In this document: positions 27,269 to 35,757 of the stretch, in pieces
How the letters are laid out: each line of letters opens with the position of its first letter
How positions within the stretch are numbered: position 1 is the stretch's first letter
From: Clostridium fessum
GTDB lineage: Bacteria > Bacillota > Clostridia > Lachnospirales > Lachnospiraceae
DNA: 64,000 nt
Assembly (NCBI RefSeq): GCF_003024715.1
Contig: NZ_PYLO01000005.1
Location: forward strand, 124,001 to 188,000
Reading direction: 5' to 3'
Translations under genes and position numbers: made by a program
Notes under the pieces: model-generated
The model's input: only the letters and a program-made list of their open reading frames with translations
Database searches by the model: none
What the model was told of the DNA's origin: nothing

Positions 27269-27556
27269 CTACTTATTCAGCATCCCCATCACCACAACCA
27301 CCACAAACAGTACCACCATCACGCCGATAAAAATATCCATCGTCCGCACAGAGACATGCACATGGTCATAGATGCGCTCTTTGATGGTCTTTTCTTTCAT
27401 GAGTTCCAGCTCCCGGCGGAGCTTTTCATTCTCCGCTTCCAGTTCCTCCAGAGTTTTATCTGCCGTCTCCTCTGCCGCTTCTTTCGCCGTCTCCAGTTTT
27501 TCGCTCACTGTTTCTTTTATCGTCTCATTCTTTTCCAGCATTTCGTTTTCGCTCAT
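27269..27556 (-). CDS. Small coiled-coil protein with C-terminal membrane anchor
   Basis: In this 95-residue protein residues 5-60 are almost entirely Glu/Lys/Ala-rich heptad-like helix, followed by a single hydrophobic helix (about 72-92, FIGVMVVLFVVVVVMG) at the C-terminus. The tail-anchored topology suggests a membrane-bound scaffold or regulator. No known family is recognised. AAAGGAA precedes the ATG. Confidence 0.7.
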   Translation of the reverse strand: MSENEMLEKNETIKETVSEKLETAKEAAEETADKTLEELEAENEKLRRELELMKEKTIKERIYDHVHVSVRTMDIFIGVMVVLFVVVVVMGMLNK

Positions 27557-27769
27557 CCTTGTTCCTTTCAGAATATGGCTTGTTTTCTCTGCTGCTCACT
27601 CTGAAACAGCCTCTTCTCTTATTATATCCATAAAAATAAGTTCAGGCAATCCAAAAATATTTTTCCGTCACTGTCAAAGCAAGCGCTGGCACGCCATCTC
27701 GTCCACCATCCCCCTGCCGATTACAACTTTTCAGATTTATACAAGAAAAATCCTGCCCGTCAGGGCTGT

Positions 27770-27810
27770 TTATATAATAGGAGATTCCAACGGATTCTCC
27801 CATTATATAA
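27770..27810. other. 41-bp near-perfect palindrome next to the mglC terminator
   Basis: Arms TTATATAATAGGAGA and TCTCCCATTATATAA (one mismatch in 15) surround an 11-base centre. It lies immediately beyond the T-tract of the mglC terminator. The rest of the 27557-27931 gap holds no gene I can support. Confidence 0.6.
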
Positions 27811-27850
27811 AAAACTCCCCCGCCATGCATCCATGGAGAGGGAGTTTTGG
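27809..27850 (-). terminator. mglC (mgl operon) terminator
   Basis: AAAACTCCC and GGGAGTTTT with inner CCATG/CATGG form a strong stem ending in TTTTTTA on the minus strand. Confidence 0.88.
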
Positions 27851-27931
27851 ATTTGTTTTCAATATTTATGTACGGTTCCCGACGACTTTTCATATGGTAC
27901 ATACATTCTCGTCAGAACACAGTTAATCTTA

Positions 27932-28924
27932 TTACTTCTTCGCAATGTACTTACGGATATCCAGTGCAATCGCAACAACGATAACGATACCCTGTGCGAT
28001 ATACTGGTAGTTCGGGTCGATGCCAAGGAACTGCAGACAGGTCTTTAAGAACTCGAATACAAGTACACCGATGATAACACCGGAGATACGTCCGATACCA
28101 CCGTTTACAGATACACCACCGATGGTACAAGCTGCAATAGCCTCCAGCTCGTAACCGTTACCGGTATTTACACCGGCACCACCAGATTTAGCTCCCAGAA
28201 GGAAACCTGCGATAGCATACAGTGCAGTAGCTGTTACATAGATGATGATCTTGGTTTTCTTAACATTTACACCAGCAACCTCTGCTGCTGCCTCGTTGCC
28301 GCCGATTGCATACATATATTTACCATGGCGGGTGTAGTTAAATACGAACCACATGATCGCGCCGATGACAAATGCAATGATGAACAGGTACGGAATACCG
28401 AAGAAGTTACCATTTGCAATGATGGTATACTCCTGACGATAACCGCCTAACGGAACGGATTTTGTGTAAACCAGGTTGATACCGTATACGATCATCTGCA
28501 TACCCAGGGTACCGATGAAAGCCGGTACATTCAGGTAAGCAACTACGATACCATTGATAAGACCAAATACACAGCAGATAGCAATACAGATAAGGAGAAT
28601 CAGCCATACGTTCTGCTCGCCAAATCCTTTGGTAAGTTCAAAATGTCCGCTGTAATCACTCTTCTGGAGCAGAGTACCTGCCAGGCAGGCAGAAAGTCCA
28701 ACCAGACGTCCTGCAGAAAGGTCGGTACCTTTCGTAATCAGACAGCCGGATACGCCGACTGCGATGATGAAACGGCATGCTACGTTGATGGAAATGTTGC
28801 TAAAGTTGCTTCTGCTGAAGAAGTTCTGTTTTGTCACACCAACAAAGAGAACCATCAACAGGATCAGAATAACGATACCGTTATTGATCAATATATCTTT
28901 TACATTCAGTTGTTTCTTATCCAT
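27932..28924 (-). CDS. mglC: Galactose/methyl-galactoside ABC transporter permease
   Basis: The 330-residue inner-membrane permease belongs to the RbsC/MglC family, with eight to ten hydrophobic helices, the cytoplasmic GGNEAAAEVAGV loop that contacts the ATPase, and a GGAGVNTGNGYELEAIAAC segment. It is the last gene of mglBAC, 14 bases after mglA, and is followed by a strong terminator. Confidence 0.93.
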   Translation of the reverse strand: MDKKQLNVKDILINNGIVILILLMVLFVGVTKQNFFSRSNFSNISINVACRFIIAVGVSGCLITKGTDLSAGRLVGLSACLAGTLLQKSDYSGHFELTKGFGEQNVWLILLICIAICCVFGLINGIVVAYLNVPAFIGTLGMQMIVYGINLVYTKSVPLGGYRQEYTIIANGNFFGIPYLFIIAFVIGAIMWFVFNYTRHGKYMYAIGGNEAAAEVAGVNVKKTKIIIYVTATALYAIAGFLLGAKSGGAGVNTGNGYELEAIAACTIGGVSVNGGIGRISGVIIGVLVFEFLKTCLQFLGIDPNYQYIAQGIVIVVAIALDIRKYIAKK

Positions 28925-28938
28925 TCTCTCTTCCTCCT

Positions 28939-30447
28939 TTAGAACTTAGTCGCGTAGCTCATGATACGCTCCTGAGTTGCTTCCTCACCCTGTACCTCAC
29001 CGGTAATGTGACCATTACACATGACAAGGATACGGTTCGACATACCAATCAGCTCCGGCATCTCAGATGAAATCATGATGATACCTTTGCCCTGCTTTGC
29101 CAGGTCAATCATGATCTGGTAGATCTCGTACTTGGCACCAACGTCGATACCACGGGTCGGCTCATCCATGATGAGGATATCCGGGTTGTTGGCCAGCCAG
29201 CGGGAAATCAGAACCTTCTGCTGGTTACCGCCTGAAAGTGACTGAATCAGTGTCTTACTGCTCGGCGTCTTGATTGAAAGCTTTGCCACGTTATCCTTGA
29301 CAAGCTGCTCAATCTTCTTCTTATTCAGTTTGATACCATAGTGTAAATACTGATCCAGGGAGGAAATTGATACATTATCTGCAATGGACAGACATCCCAG
29401 AATACCAGTTCCGCGTCGGTCCTCGGTAATCATACCGATACCGCCCCGGATTGCATCCTGCGGACGCTTAATGTTCATTTTCTTACCCTTAATATAAACT
29501 TCTCCGGATTTAATATGACGCATACCGAAGATACCTTCCATCAGTTCCGTTCTCTGAGCACCTACCAGGCCGCCGAATCCAAGAATCTCGCCTCTTCTAA
29601 GGGTGAAGGAGCAATCCTGGAAGGAACGATCATGGATACTGGAATATCCTCTGACATCCAGCAGTACCTCGCCGGCTTTTGTATCATTCTTCGGAGGATA
29701 GATATTGGTCAGCTCACGACCAACCATCTGTTTGACGATCTCATCATCCGAAATCTCGTCCATATGCCAGGAACCAACATAGGTGCCGTCTCGCATGATG
29801 GTAATATCATCACAAATCTCACGAATCTCCGCCATCTTATGGGAAATATAGATGAGGGATACGCCTCGTGATTTCAGGTCACGGACAATGCGGAAAAGCG
29901 CCTCTACCTCATTATCCGTCAAGGAGGAAGTCGGCTCGTCCAGAATTACAACTCTGGCATTTAAGGATACAGCCTTGGCAATCTCGACAGACTGCATCTG
30001 GGCGATGGACATGGTTCCCAGTTTTGCCTTCGGGTTATACGGCATCTTAACATCGTCCAGCCATTTTGCTGTCTCTTCAAACATCTTTTTATGGTCGATG
30101 ACCTGAATCGGACCAAATTTCTTGGTTGGATAACGACCGGTGTACATATTCTCTGCTACCGTTCTCTCAGGTATCGGCTGCAGCTCCTGATGTACCATGG
30201 CCAGTCCTCTGTGAAGGGCTTCATCCGGATTGTGGATCTCCACTTTTTCTCCATCCAGATATACCTCACCTTCATCCATATGATAAATACCAAAGAGACA
30301 TTTCATCAAGGTGGATTTACCAGCGCCGTTTTCTCCCATCAGTGCATGGACGGTGCCGGGACGTACTTTGAGGTTTATCTTGTCCAGAGCTTTTACGCCA
30401 GGGAAGCTTTTCGATACCCCGCGCATCTCCAATCTGTACTCTGCCAT
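28939..30447 (-). CDS. mglA: Galactose/methyl-galactoside ABC transporter ATPase
   Basis: The 502-residue double-ABC protein has N-terminal Walker A GENGAGKST, a degenerate first signature (SIAQMQSVEIAK), VILDEPTS, then a second ABC module with the canonical LSGGNQQKV signature and ILIMDEPTRGIDVG. The arrangement is typical of RbsA/MglA. The ATG at 30447 follows AAGGAGAG. Two hairpins separate it from mglB, which likely sets the binding protein above the ATPase. Confidence 0.94.
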   Translation of the reverse strand: MAEYRLEMRGVSKSFPGVKALDKINLKVRPGTVHALMGENGAGKSTLMKCLFGIYHMDEGEVYLDGEKVEIHNPDEALHRGLAMVHQELQPIPERTVAENMYTGRYPTKKFGPIQVIDHKKMFEETAKWLDDVKMPYNPKAKLGTMSIAQMQSVEIAKAVSLNARVVILDEPTSSLTDNEVEALFRIVRDLKSRGVSLIYISHKMAEIREICDDITIMRDGTYVGSWHMDEISDDEIVKQMVGRELTNIYPPKNDTKAGEVLLDVRGYSSIHDRSFQDCSFTLRRGEILGFGGLVGAQRTELMEGIFGMRHIKSGEVYIKGKKMNIKRPQDAIRGGIGMITEDRRGTGILGCLSIADNVSISSLDQYLHYGIKLNKKKIEQLVKDNVAKLSIKTPSSKTLIQSLSGGNQQKVLISRWLANNPDILIMDEPTRGIDVGAKYEIYQIMIDLAKQGKGIIMISSEMPELIGMSNRILVMCNGHITGEVQGEEATQERIMSYATKF

Positions 30448-30469
30448 CCCATTCTCTCCTTTCATAAAA

Positions 30470-30494
30470 TCGGGTGTGCCATCTGCACACCCGA
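30470..30494 (-). terminator. Intercistronic hairpin between mglB and mglA
   Basis: TCGGGTGTGC and GCACACCCGA form a perfect 10-bp stem followed on the minus strand by TTTTA. It likely acts as a partial terminator or 3' stability element for mglB mRNA. Confidence 0.65.
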
Positions 30495-30503
30495 CACTTT
30501 ATT

Positions 30504-30523
30504 CACTCCCCTGCAGGGGAGTG
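30504..30523. other. Second intercistronic palindrome after mglB
   Basis: CACTCCCCTGCAGGGGAGTG is a perfect 20-base palindrome 10 bases from the previous hairpin. It may protect mglB mRNA from 3' decay. Confidence 0.5.
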
Positions 30524-30559
30524 ATATGTTCATAACCGTCCTTCTCTGAACAGCTACAA

Positions 30560-31651
30560 TTATTTAATCATTTCCAGAATATCGCCAGCGTTCTCAGTTG
30601 TAACCTTTACATAGTCTACCATGTATACGTTGTCAACATCTTTGCCGTTTACGAAATCAAGAGCTTTGTCAGCTGCTGTATGAGCCTGTCCGAAGTAATC
30701 GTTGAATACGGTACCGGTCATCTTGTCGTTCATAACGTTCTCAACAACCTCAACCAGAGCATCAACACCTACCAGGTAGATATCTTTGTTTACAGTTCTT
30801 CCAGCTGCCTCGATAGCCTGCAGAGCACCAAGAGCCATAGCATCGTTGTTGCAGAATACAACATCGATCTTGTCGCCGTACTGGGACAGAGCGTTAGCAG
30901 TGATCTCCTGACCCTTTGTCTGATCCCAATCACCACGCTGCTTGGTCAGCTCTTCAACCTCTACGCCAGCTGCCTTTAAAGCCTCAACGGATTTCTCAGT
31001 TCTGTACTGAGCATCTACGTTCTCCGGATCTCCCTGAACCATGATGTAACGAACAACGCCGTCGCCGTCTGCATCACCCTTGTTCTCAAGCTCAGCGATC
31101 TCTTCACCCTGATATGTACCGGACTGTCTAGCATCAGCACCTACATAAGTAGCTTTGATGCCGTCGTCAACCCAAGCCTGCTCTCTCTCAGCATCCGGCT
31201 CACGGTTGATGTAAACAACCGGGATACCTGCTTCGTTGCAGATGTTGGTTACATCCGGCTCAGAAGAAGCCTGAACCAGGTTGATGATCATAACATCAAA
31301 TCCCTGGGTAACGAAGTTACGGATCTGGTTCATCTGCTCGGACTGGTCATTCTTACCATCCATGATGGAGATGTTCTCTGCCTTTAAGCCAAGCTCATCT
31401 ACTAAATATTTCTGAAGTTCGTTTCTATACAGTGTCATGAAGTTATCAGCGAACTGGTAAATAGAAATACCAACTTTAACTTCTGCCGGATCTTTTCCTT
31501 CGATTGCTTCTTTAACAGTCTCTGCTGCGTCAGCTGCTGCTGTTGTCTCTTCTGCCGCTGCAGTTGTCTCTGCCGGTTTGCTGGAGCAAGCAGTTACGGA
31601 AAATGCCATTGCAGTTGCCAAACCAAGTGCTGCTACTTTTTTCAGTTTCAT
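30560..31651 (-). CDS. mglB: Galactose/glucose-binding lipoprotein
   Basis: The 363-residue type I periplasmic-binding protein has a lipoprotein signal (lipobox VTAC, Cys22), a calcium-site loop DADGDGVV, sugar-contacting INREPD, and CNNDAMALGALQA. It captures galactose or glucose for MglAC. It is the first gene of the operon, with its own promoter. Confidence 0.9.
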   Translation of the reverse strand: MKLKKVAALGLATAMAFSVTACSSKPAETTAAAEETTAAADAAETVKEAIEGKDPAEVKVGISIYQFADNFMTLYRNELQKYLVDELGLKAENISIMDGKNDQSEQMNQIRNFVTQGFDVMIINLVQASSEPDVTNICNEAGIPVVYINREPDAEREQAWVDDGIKATYVGADARQSGTYQGEEIAELENKGDADGDGVVRYIMVQGDPENVDAQYRTEKSVEALKAAGVEVEELTKQRGDWDQTKGQEITANALSQYGDKIDVVFCNNDAMALGALQAIEAAGRTVNKDIYLVGVDALVEVVENVMNDKMTGTVFNDYFGQAHTAADKALDFVNGKDVDNVYMVDYVKVTTENAGDILEMIK

Positions 31652-31777
31652 AATGTTTGTCCTCCCTTAAACTTGCGTATCCGTTTGCGCTGTCCGGATC
31701 CACCGAACAGTTAAATTTTCCGCATACACACATTATACAGTTTCGCCGATTCGTCATTTTTTCTTATCGACACCATT

Positions 31778-31806
31778 ATTATACGGATCGTTTGTACACT
31801 TTTCCA
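31778..31806 (-). promoter_or_regulatory. Sigma-A promoter of mglBAC
   Basis: Minus strand TGGAAA, 17-base spacer, TATAAT. It is placed about 125 bases before mglB, leaving room for response-regulator sites upstream. Confidence 0.65.
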
Positions 31807-31898
31807 TATAATTTTCTTGGTTCTTATATAAAATTTTTTTAGATCCTTTGTGATTTTATTCACATATTCTTGTTTTTCCGGTGTGAAACTGTGTGATT

Positions 31899-32927
31899 TT
31901 ATGGTAAATCAGCAACAGTCAACGCTTTCTGACTGCATTGATAATAGGTTCCTTCCTCTAATTCGACCTTTTCCTGTACATTTTGACCAAGTGCCTCAGA
32001 GGCAGCTATCTCAAAAATCACTTCTGCATACTCGTCGCTGTCACACTGGACTGTTCCATACAGTTTTCCGCTCTTAAGCCCCTCGATTCCCTGCGGGGTT
32101 CCGTCGATGCCGACCACCTTGACGCCCCTTGTGTCACCGGCGCGTTCAAGCGCCTCGGCAGCTCCGAGCGCCATCTCATCGTTGTTGCCGATCACCACCT
32201 CGATCGCATCCCCGAACTGGCGGATCCACTGTTCCATCAGCGCCGCCGCCTGGCTCCGATCCCAGTTTGCCGAACCACCGGTCAGTTTTTCCAGCGGAAT
32301 ATCTCCGTCGCGCATCGTCTGCACCGACCACTCTGTCCGGATCAGCGAATCCTGATGGCTGCGCTCGCCCTCCAACATCACATATCCCACGGTTCCATCC
32401 CCATTTAAATCAAGACTGCCCGGATTTTCCTGATACGCATCCACCAGAAGCTCTCCCTGCAGAACCGCCGATTCCCGCGCGTCCTCCCCTACATAATAGA
32501 GGTGCTCCCACCGTTTCATGTCCTCCTCGACCGGTTCGCGGTTGAAAAATACGACCGGCGTCCCGGCATCCATCGCCTTGTTGATGACATACGATGCTGC
32601 TGAGCGATCCACCATATTGACGCAGATCGCATCGTATTCCAGGGAAAGGAAACGATCTACCTGGCTGTTCTGCGTATTTTGGTTTCCCTTCGGATCCATG
32701 ATTTCCAGATTGACCTTAATGCCCGTCTGCTGCTCATATTCCTTCGCCTTTTCCTCCAGGCTGGAACGGATATTGTTGATAAAGGCATCCTCGCCCCGGT
32801 ACAGCGTTACACCGATACGGATGCTCTTTTTTTCTGCCGGTTTTGCCGCGCTGCATCCATTTAAAAGAAGTGTGCCCACTGCCAGAAGTGCCAGCGCCAT
32901 CTGAATGCTTTTTCCGTTTTTTTTCAT
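31899..32927 (-). CDS. Second galactose-type binding lipoprotein
   Basis: The 342-residue paralogue of MglB has a lipobox LLNGC (Cys25), a calcium-loop LNGDGTVGY, VFFNREP and GNNDEMALGAAEAL. It is encoded just after the sensor genes and before mglB, with only a 24-base gap from the membrane-anchored binding protein. That position suggests it presents sugar to the sensor complex or widens the transporter's substrate range. Confidence 0.85.
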   Translation of the reverse strand: MKKNGKSIQMALALLAVGTLLLNGCSAAKPAEKKSIRIGVTLYRGEDAFINNIRSSLEEKAKEYEQQTGIKVNLEIMDPKGNQNTQNSQVDRFLSLEYDAICVNMVDRSAASYVINKAMDAGTPVVFFNREPVEEDMKRWEHLYYVGEDARESAVLQGELLVDAYQENPGSLDLNGDGTVGYVMLEGERSHQDSLIRTEWSVQTMRDGDIPLEKLTGGSANWDRSQAAALMEQWIRQFGDAIEVVIGNNDEMALGAAEALERAGDTRGVKVVGIDGTPQGIEGLKSGKLYGTVQCDSDEYAEVIFEIAASEALGQNVQEKVELEEGTYYQCSQKALTVADLP

Positions 32928-32951
32928 CTTTCTATACTCCCTCCCGGATTT

Positions 32952-33938
32952 TTAATCAATCGGGTACAGCATCTTCTCATATTTCTTCGAGCGCAGCTCA
33001 TCCTTCTCTATATAGTAGGATTCCAATGAAAGCTGGCTTCTCTCCTGCTCTTTTTCAATCGCCTGCACTGCTTTTTTGACCGCAAAATAGCCCGCGTCAA
33101 ACTGGTTTGTCACCACCAGCCCCCGGATTGTCCCCTTGTCAAGCTGATCCAGTAGGGACGGCATCATCCCGACGCCGTATAGCCCGGAAATGTATTTTCC
33201 GTACACGCTGCTTCCGCCGACAATCTCCGCCGCCTCCGCTGTGCTGGCGAAATCCAGTGCCGCCACCACCGCCGTGCCGCTGCCCGGATAAACTGTTTTT
33301 TCAATGACGGAACGGTAAGTATCATCGGTGCCGCGCGGCACAATGGTATAGGAAAAGCCCTGTTTTTCCAGCACCTCCGTCAGCCCCTGCTTCATCTCCC
33401 CCGCCTTGCCGATATATGGGTTATCTGCAAAGATCCAAACAGGAAGATCGGGGCTCTGTTCCGCCGTAATCGCCTCGCCCAGCTTTCTCCCGGCTGCCGT
33501 CCAGTCCATATGAACCGCCCCCTTGACCTCCTCATCCGGTGATAATTCACCCAGCAGGATAATCGGCGTTCCATATGTATTTTCTTCCAGATATTGGCGG
33601 CATTCCAGCTCATCAACCGGCTCCAGTATCACTGCCCCGGCACCGTCTGCCGCTTCCCGGCGCACCAGCTCCATCTGCTGTGCCAGATTATCCTTTTCAT
33701 ACAGGGTAATAAAGCTGACATCTACATTATACTCAACCGCCGCCTGATCCACGCCCTTGCGGAAGTTGACGTAATCATCATCCGAAGTATCGCTGATAAT
33801 CAGGGACACCGGGTAGACCTCCACCTCTTTTTCCTTGATGATCCAATCCGTGGAGGAAAGGAGATACAGCAAAATAAGTCCCACACACAGGATTCCCCAG
33901 AGCACCAGCTCCTTTTTTTTTCTCACTCCATATCGCAT
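32952..33938 (-). CDS. Membrane-anchored sugar-binding sensor protein
   Basis: This 328-residue periplasmic-binding-protein fold has a single N-terminal transmembrane anchor (about residues 10-28) and no lipobox. Landmarks are SLIISDTSDDDYVNFRKGV, VILEPVD and a C-terminal GVMM-VTNQFDAGYFAVKKA region. It is encoded 19 bases after the kinase gene, so it is likely the ligand-sensing third member of a three-component system. Ligand identity is inferred from the neighbouring mgl genes. Confidence 0.8.
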   Translation of the reverse strand: MRYGVRKKKELVLWGILCVGLILLYLLSSTDWIIKEKEVEVYPVSLIISDTSDDDYVNFRKGVDQAAVEYNVDVSFITLYEKDNLAQQMELVRREAADGAGAVILEPVDELECRQYLEENTYGTPIILLGELSPDEEVKGAVHMDWTAAGRKLGEAITAEQSPDLPVWIFADNPYIGKAGEMKQGLTEVLEKQGFSYTIVPRGTDDTYRSVIEKTVYPGSGTAVVAALDFASTAEAAEIVGGSSVYGKYISGLYGVGMMPSLLDQLDKGTIRGLVVTNQFDAGYFAVKKAVQAIEKEQERSQLSLESYYIEKDELRSKKYEKMLYPID

Positions 33939-33957
33939 TGATCTGTCGCCCCCACTT

Positions 33958-35757
33958 TTACACTTTCTTCTCTTCCAGCACTTTCTCGTAAGGCACTGCC
34001 GGAAGATGAATCTTCACCGCGGTTCCCTCATCCGGCTCCGACTCGATCGAAAGACCATATTCCGCGCCGAAATACAGCTTGATTCGCTCGTTGACATTGC
34101 GTACCCCGATGCCGGATCCGCGCTTGGATGCCACGTGCGCCGTATCGGTAAAGAGGCTCTCGACCTGTTCCTCCGTCATGCCAAGCCCATTGTCCCGCAC
34201 CTCCAGATACAGCTCTTTTTCCTCCTGCCAGGCGCGCACGAAGATCTCACCGTCGCCGTCCATATATTCCATGCCATGGTAGATCGCATTCTCCACCAGC
34301 GGCTGCAGCATCAGTTTTAAACTTGCAAGTTCCAAAACCTCATCATCTGACTCGATCGTATAGGTAAACTTATTTTTAAACCGCATCTGTTGGATCATCA
34401 GGTAATTCCGGACATGTTCCAGCTCATCCTTCACAGTAATTAAGCTCTTGCCGCGGCTTAAACTGATACGGAAGAACCGCGCCAGCGCCGTCACCACCTT
34501 GACCGCCTCCGTTTTCTGCTCATTTTCAATCATCCAGACAATGATATCGAGCGTATTATAGAGGAAATGCGGATTGATCTGCGACTGCAGCGTATCAAAC
34601 TCCTGCTTGCGTTTCGCCTCATGCTCACGCACAATATCCTGCATCAGGAGGCGGATCTGACCCGCCATATCACTGATCGATTTTCCCAGATGGCGGATCT
34701 CATACGAACCGCCGATGTACACCGGTGCGCTTAAATTGCCCGCCTCCAGGACGCCGACCGATTTTTCCAGCTCACGGATCGGATTCGTGATCCTCGATGA
34801 AATATAAGAGTTAATCAGAGCCAGAATGCACAAAATGAGGGCAATGACAAATACGATAAAAAGCCGGGTTTTGATCGTGTTGAGCGACACGGCATTTTCC
34901 GGCGTCACCCCGACCACCTTCCAGCCTGTGTAGCCGATCGTCTTGACCGTCGCCATCCGCTTTTTTCCGGCAAATATCTCCTCATGATTTCCGTCCGAAT
35001 AGCCGGCTGCCTGTCCATTGTTCTCCTGCACCCAGCCGGAATCCAGAAGCTGCATCTGCGGGTGGTAAAGAATCTCGCCATTTCCGCTGATCATATAGAA
35101 ATAACCACCGCGCCCCGTCGTGATGCCGCCAAAGAGCTGTTCCAGGCTCGAATAGCGGATATCGACCAGAAGGACGCCCTGCGAGGTCGAGGTTCCGTGT
35201 GTCAGTTCGACCGCCCGCGATAGCGAAATGACCCATCGGTATTGATTTTCCGCATTGTCAAACACATACTGTACGTGCGGCAGGGAAAAATGCTGGTTTT
35301 CCGTCCGGTTTAAGGCGCTCCGGAACCATTCTTCCTGCGTCACATCCACCTCATTTTTCAGACGCACCGCCGGGACTGCCTCCAGAAGCGCCCCATCCTC
35401 CGAAAACAGGGCAATATTCTCCACATTATCCTTATTATTATCGTAGAGAAGCGTAAATTCACTTCCAAGCGACTGGCTCGACAGATCGGCATTCTTGATC
35501 GTGCCATAATAAAGCGAGTCGGACAGCTTCATGATCGTGCGGAGGTACGACTCCACAGAGCGCCCCACCTGCGCGATCAGGTTCTGGCTCTCCTCCTGTA
35601 CTACTTCCGTGACCTGCCGTGACATTCTCTGGTACAGCGACAGGGAGATCAGCACGCTCGCCGCCAGCGCCGTGATCGTAAAATAGATAAAGATCATAGA
35701 CCGGATGCTGGCGTCGTCAAAAAGCTTTTTCTTCCAGATCGTCCTTTTTTTACCCAT
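33958..35757 (-). CDS. YesM-type sensor histidine kinase
   Basis: The 599-residue protein has transmembrane helices at about 21-43 and 297-318 that bracket a roughly 250-residue extracellular Cache-like sensor domain. A HAMP segment (318-370) follows, then the His_kinase domain with H397 in INPHFLYNTLD and a HATPase domain (NGLGM; GSGIGVRNVNERI). It is in the LytS/YesM class. Its ATG overlaps the regulator stop (TAATG), so the pair is coupled. Confidence 0.92.
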   Translation of the reverse strand: MGKKRTIWKKKLFDDASIRSMIFIYFTITALAASVLISLSLYQRMSRQVTEVVQEESQNLIAQVGRSVESYLRTIMKLSDSLYYGTIKNADLSSQSLGSEFTLLYDNNKDNVENIALFSEDGALLEAVPAVRLKNEVDVTQEEWFRSALNRTENQHFSLPHVQYVFDNAENQYRWVISLSRAVELTHGTSTSQGVLLVDIRYSSLEQLFGGITTGRGGYFYMISGNGEILYHPQMQLLDSGWVQENNGQAAGYSDGNHEEIFAGKKRMATVKTIGYTGWKVVGVTPENAVSLNTIKTRLFIVFVIALILCILALINSYISSRITNPIRELEKSVGVLEAGNLSAPVYIGGSYEIRHLGKSISDMAGQIRLLMQDIVREHEAKRKQEFDTLQSQINPHFLYNTLDIIVWMIENEQKTEAVKVVTALARFFRISLSRGKSLITVKDELEHVRNYLMIQQMRFKNKFTYTIESDDEVLELASLKLMLQPLVENAIYHGMEYMDGDGEIFVRAWQEEKELYLEVRDNGLGMTEEQVESLFTDTAHVASKRGSGIGVRNVNERIKLYFGAEYGLSIESEPDEGTAVKIHLPAVPYEKVLEEKKV

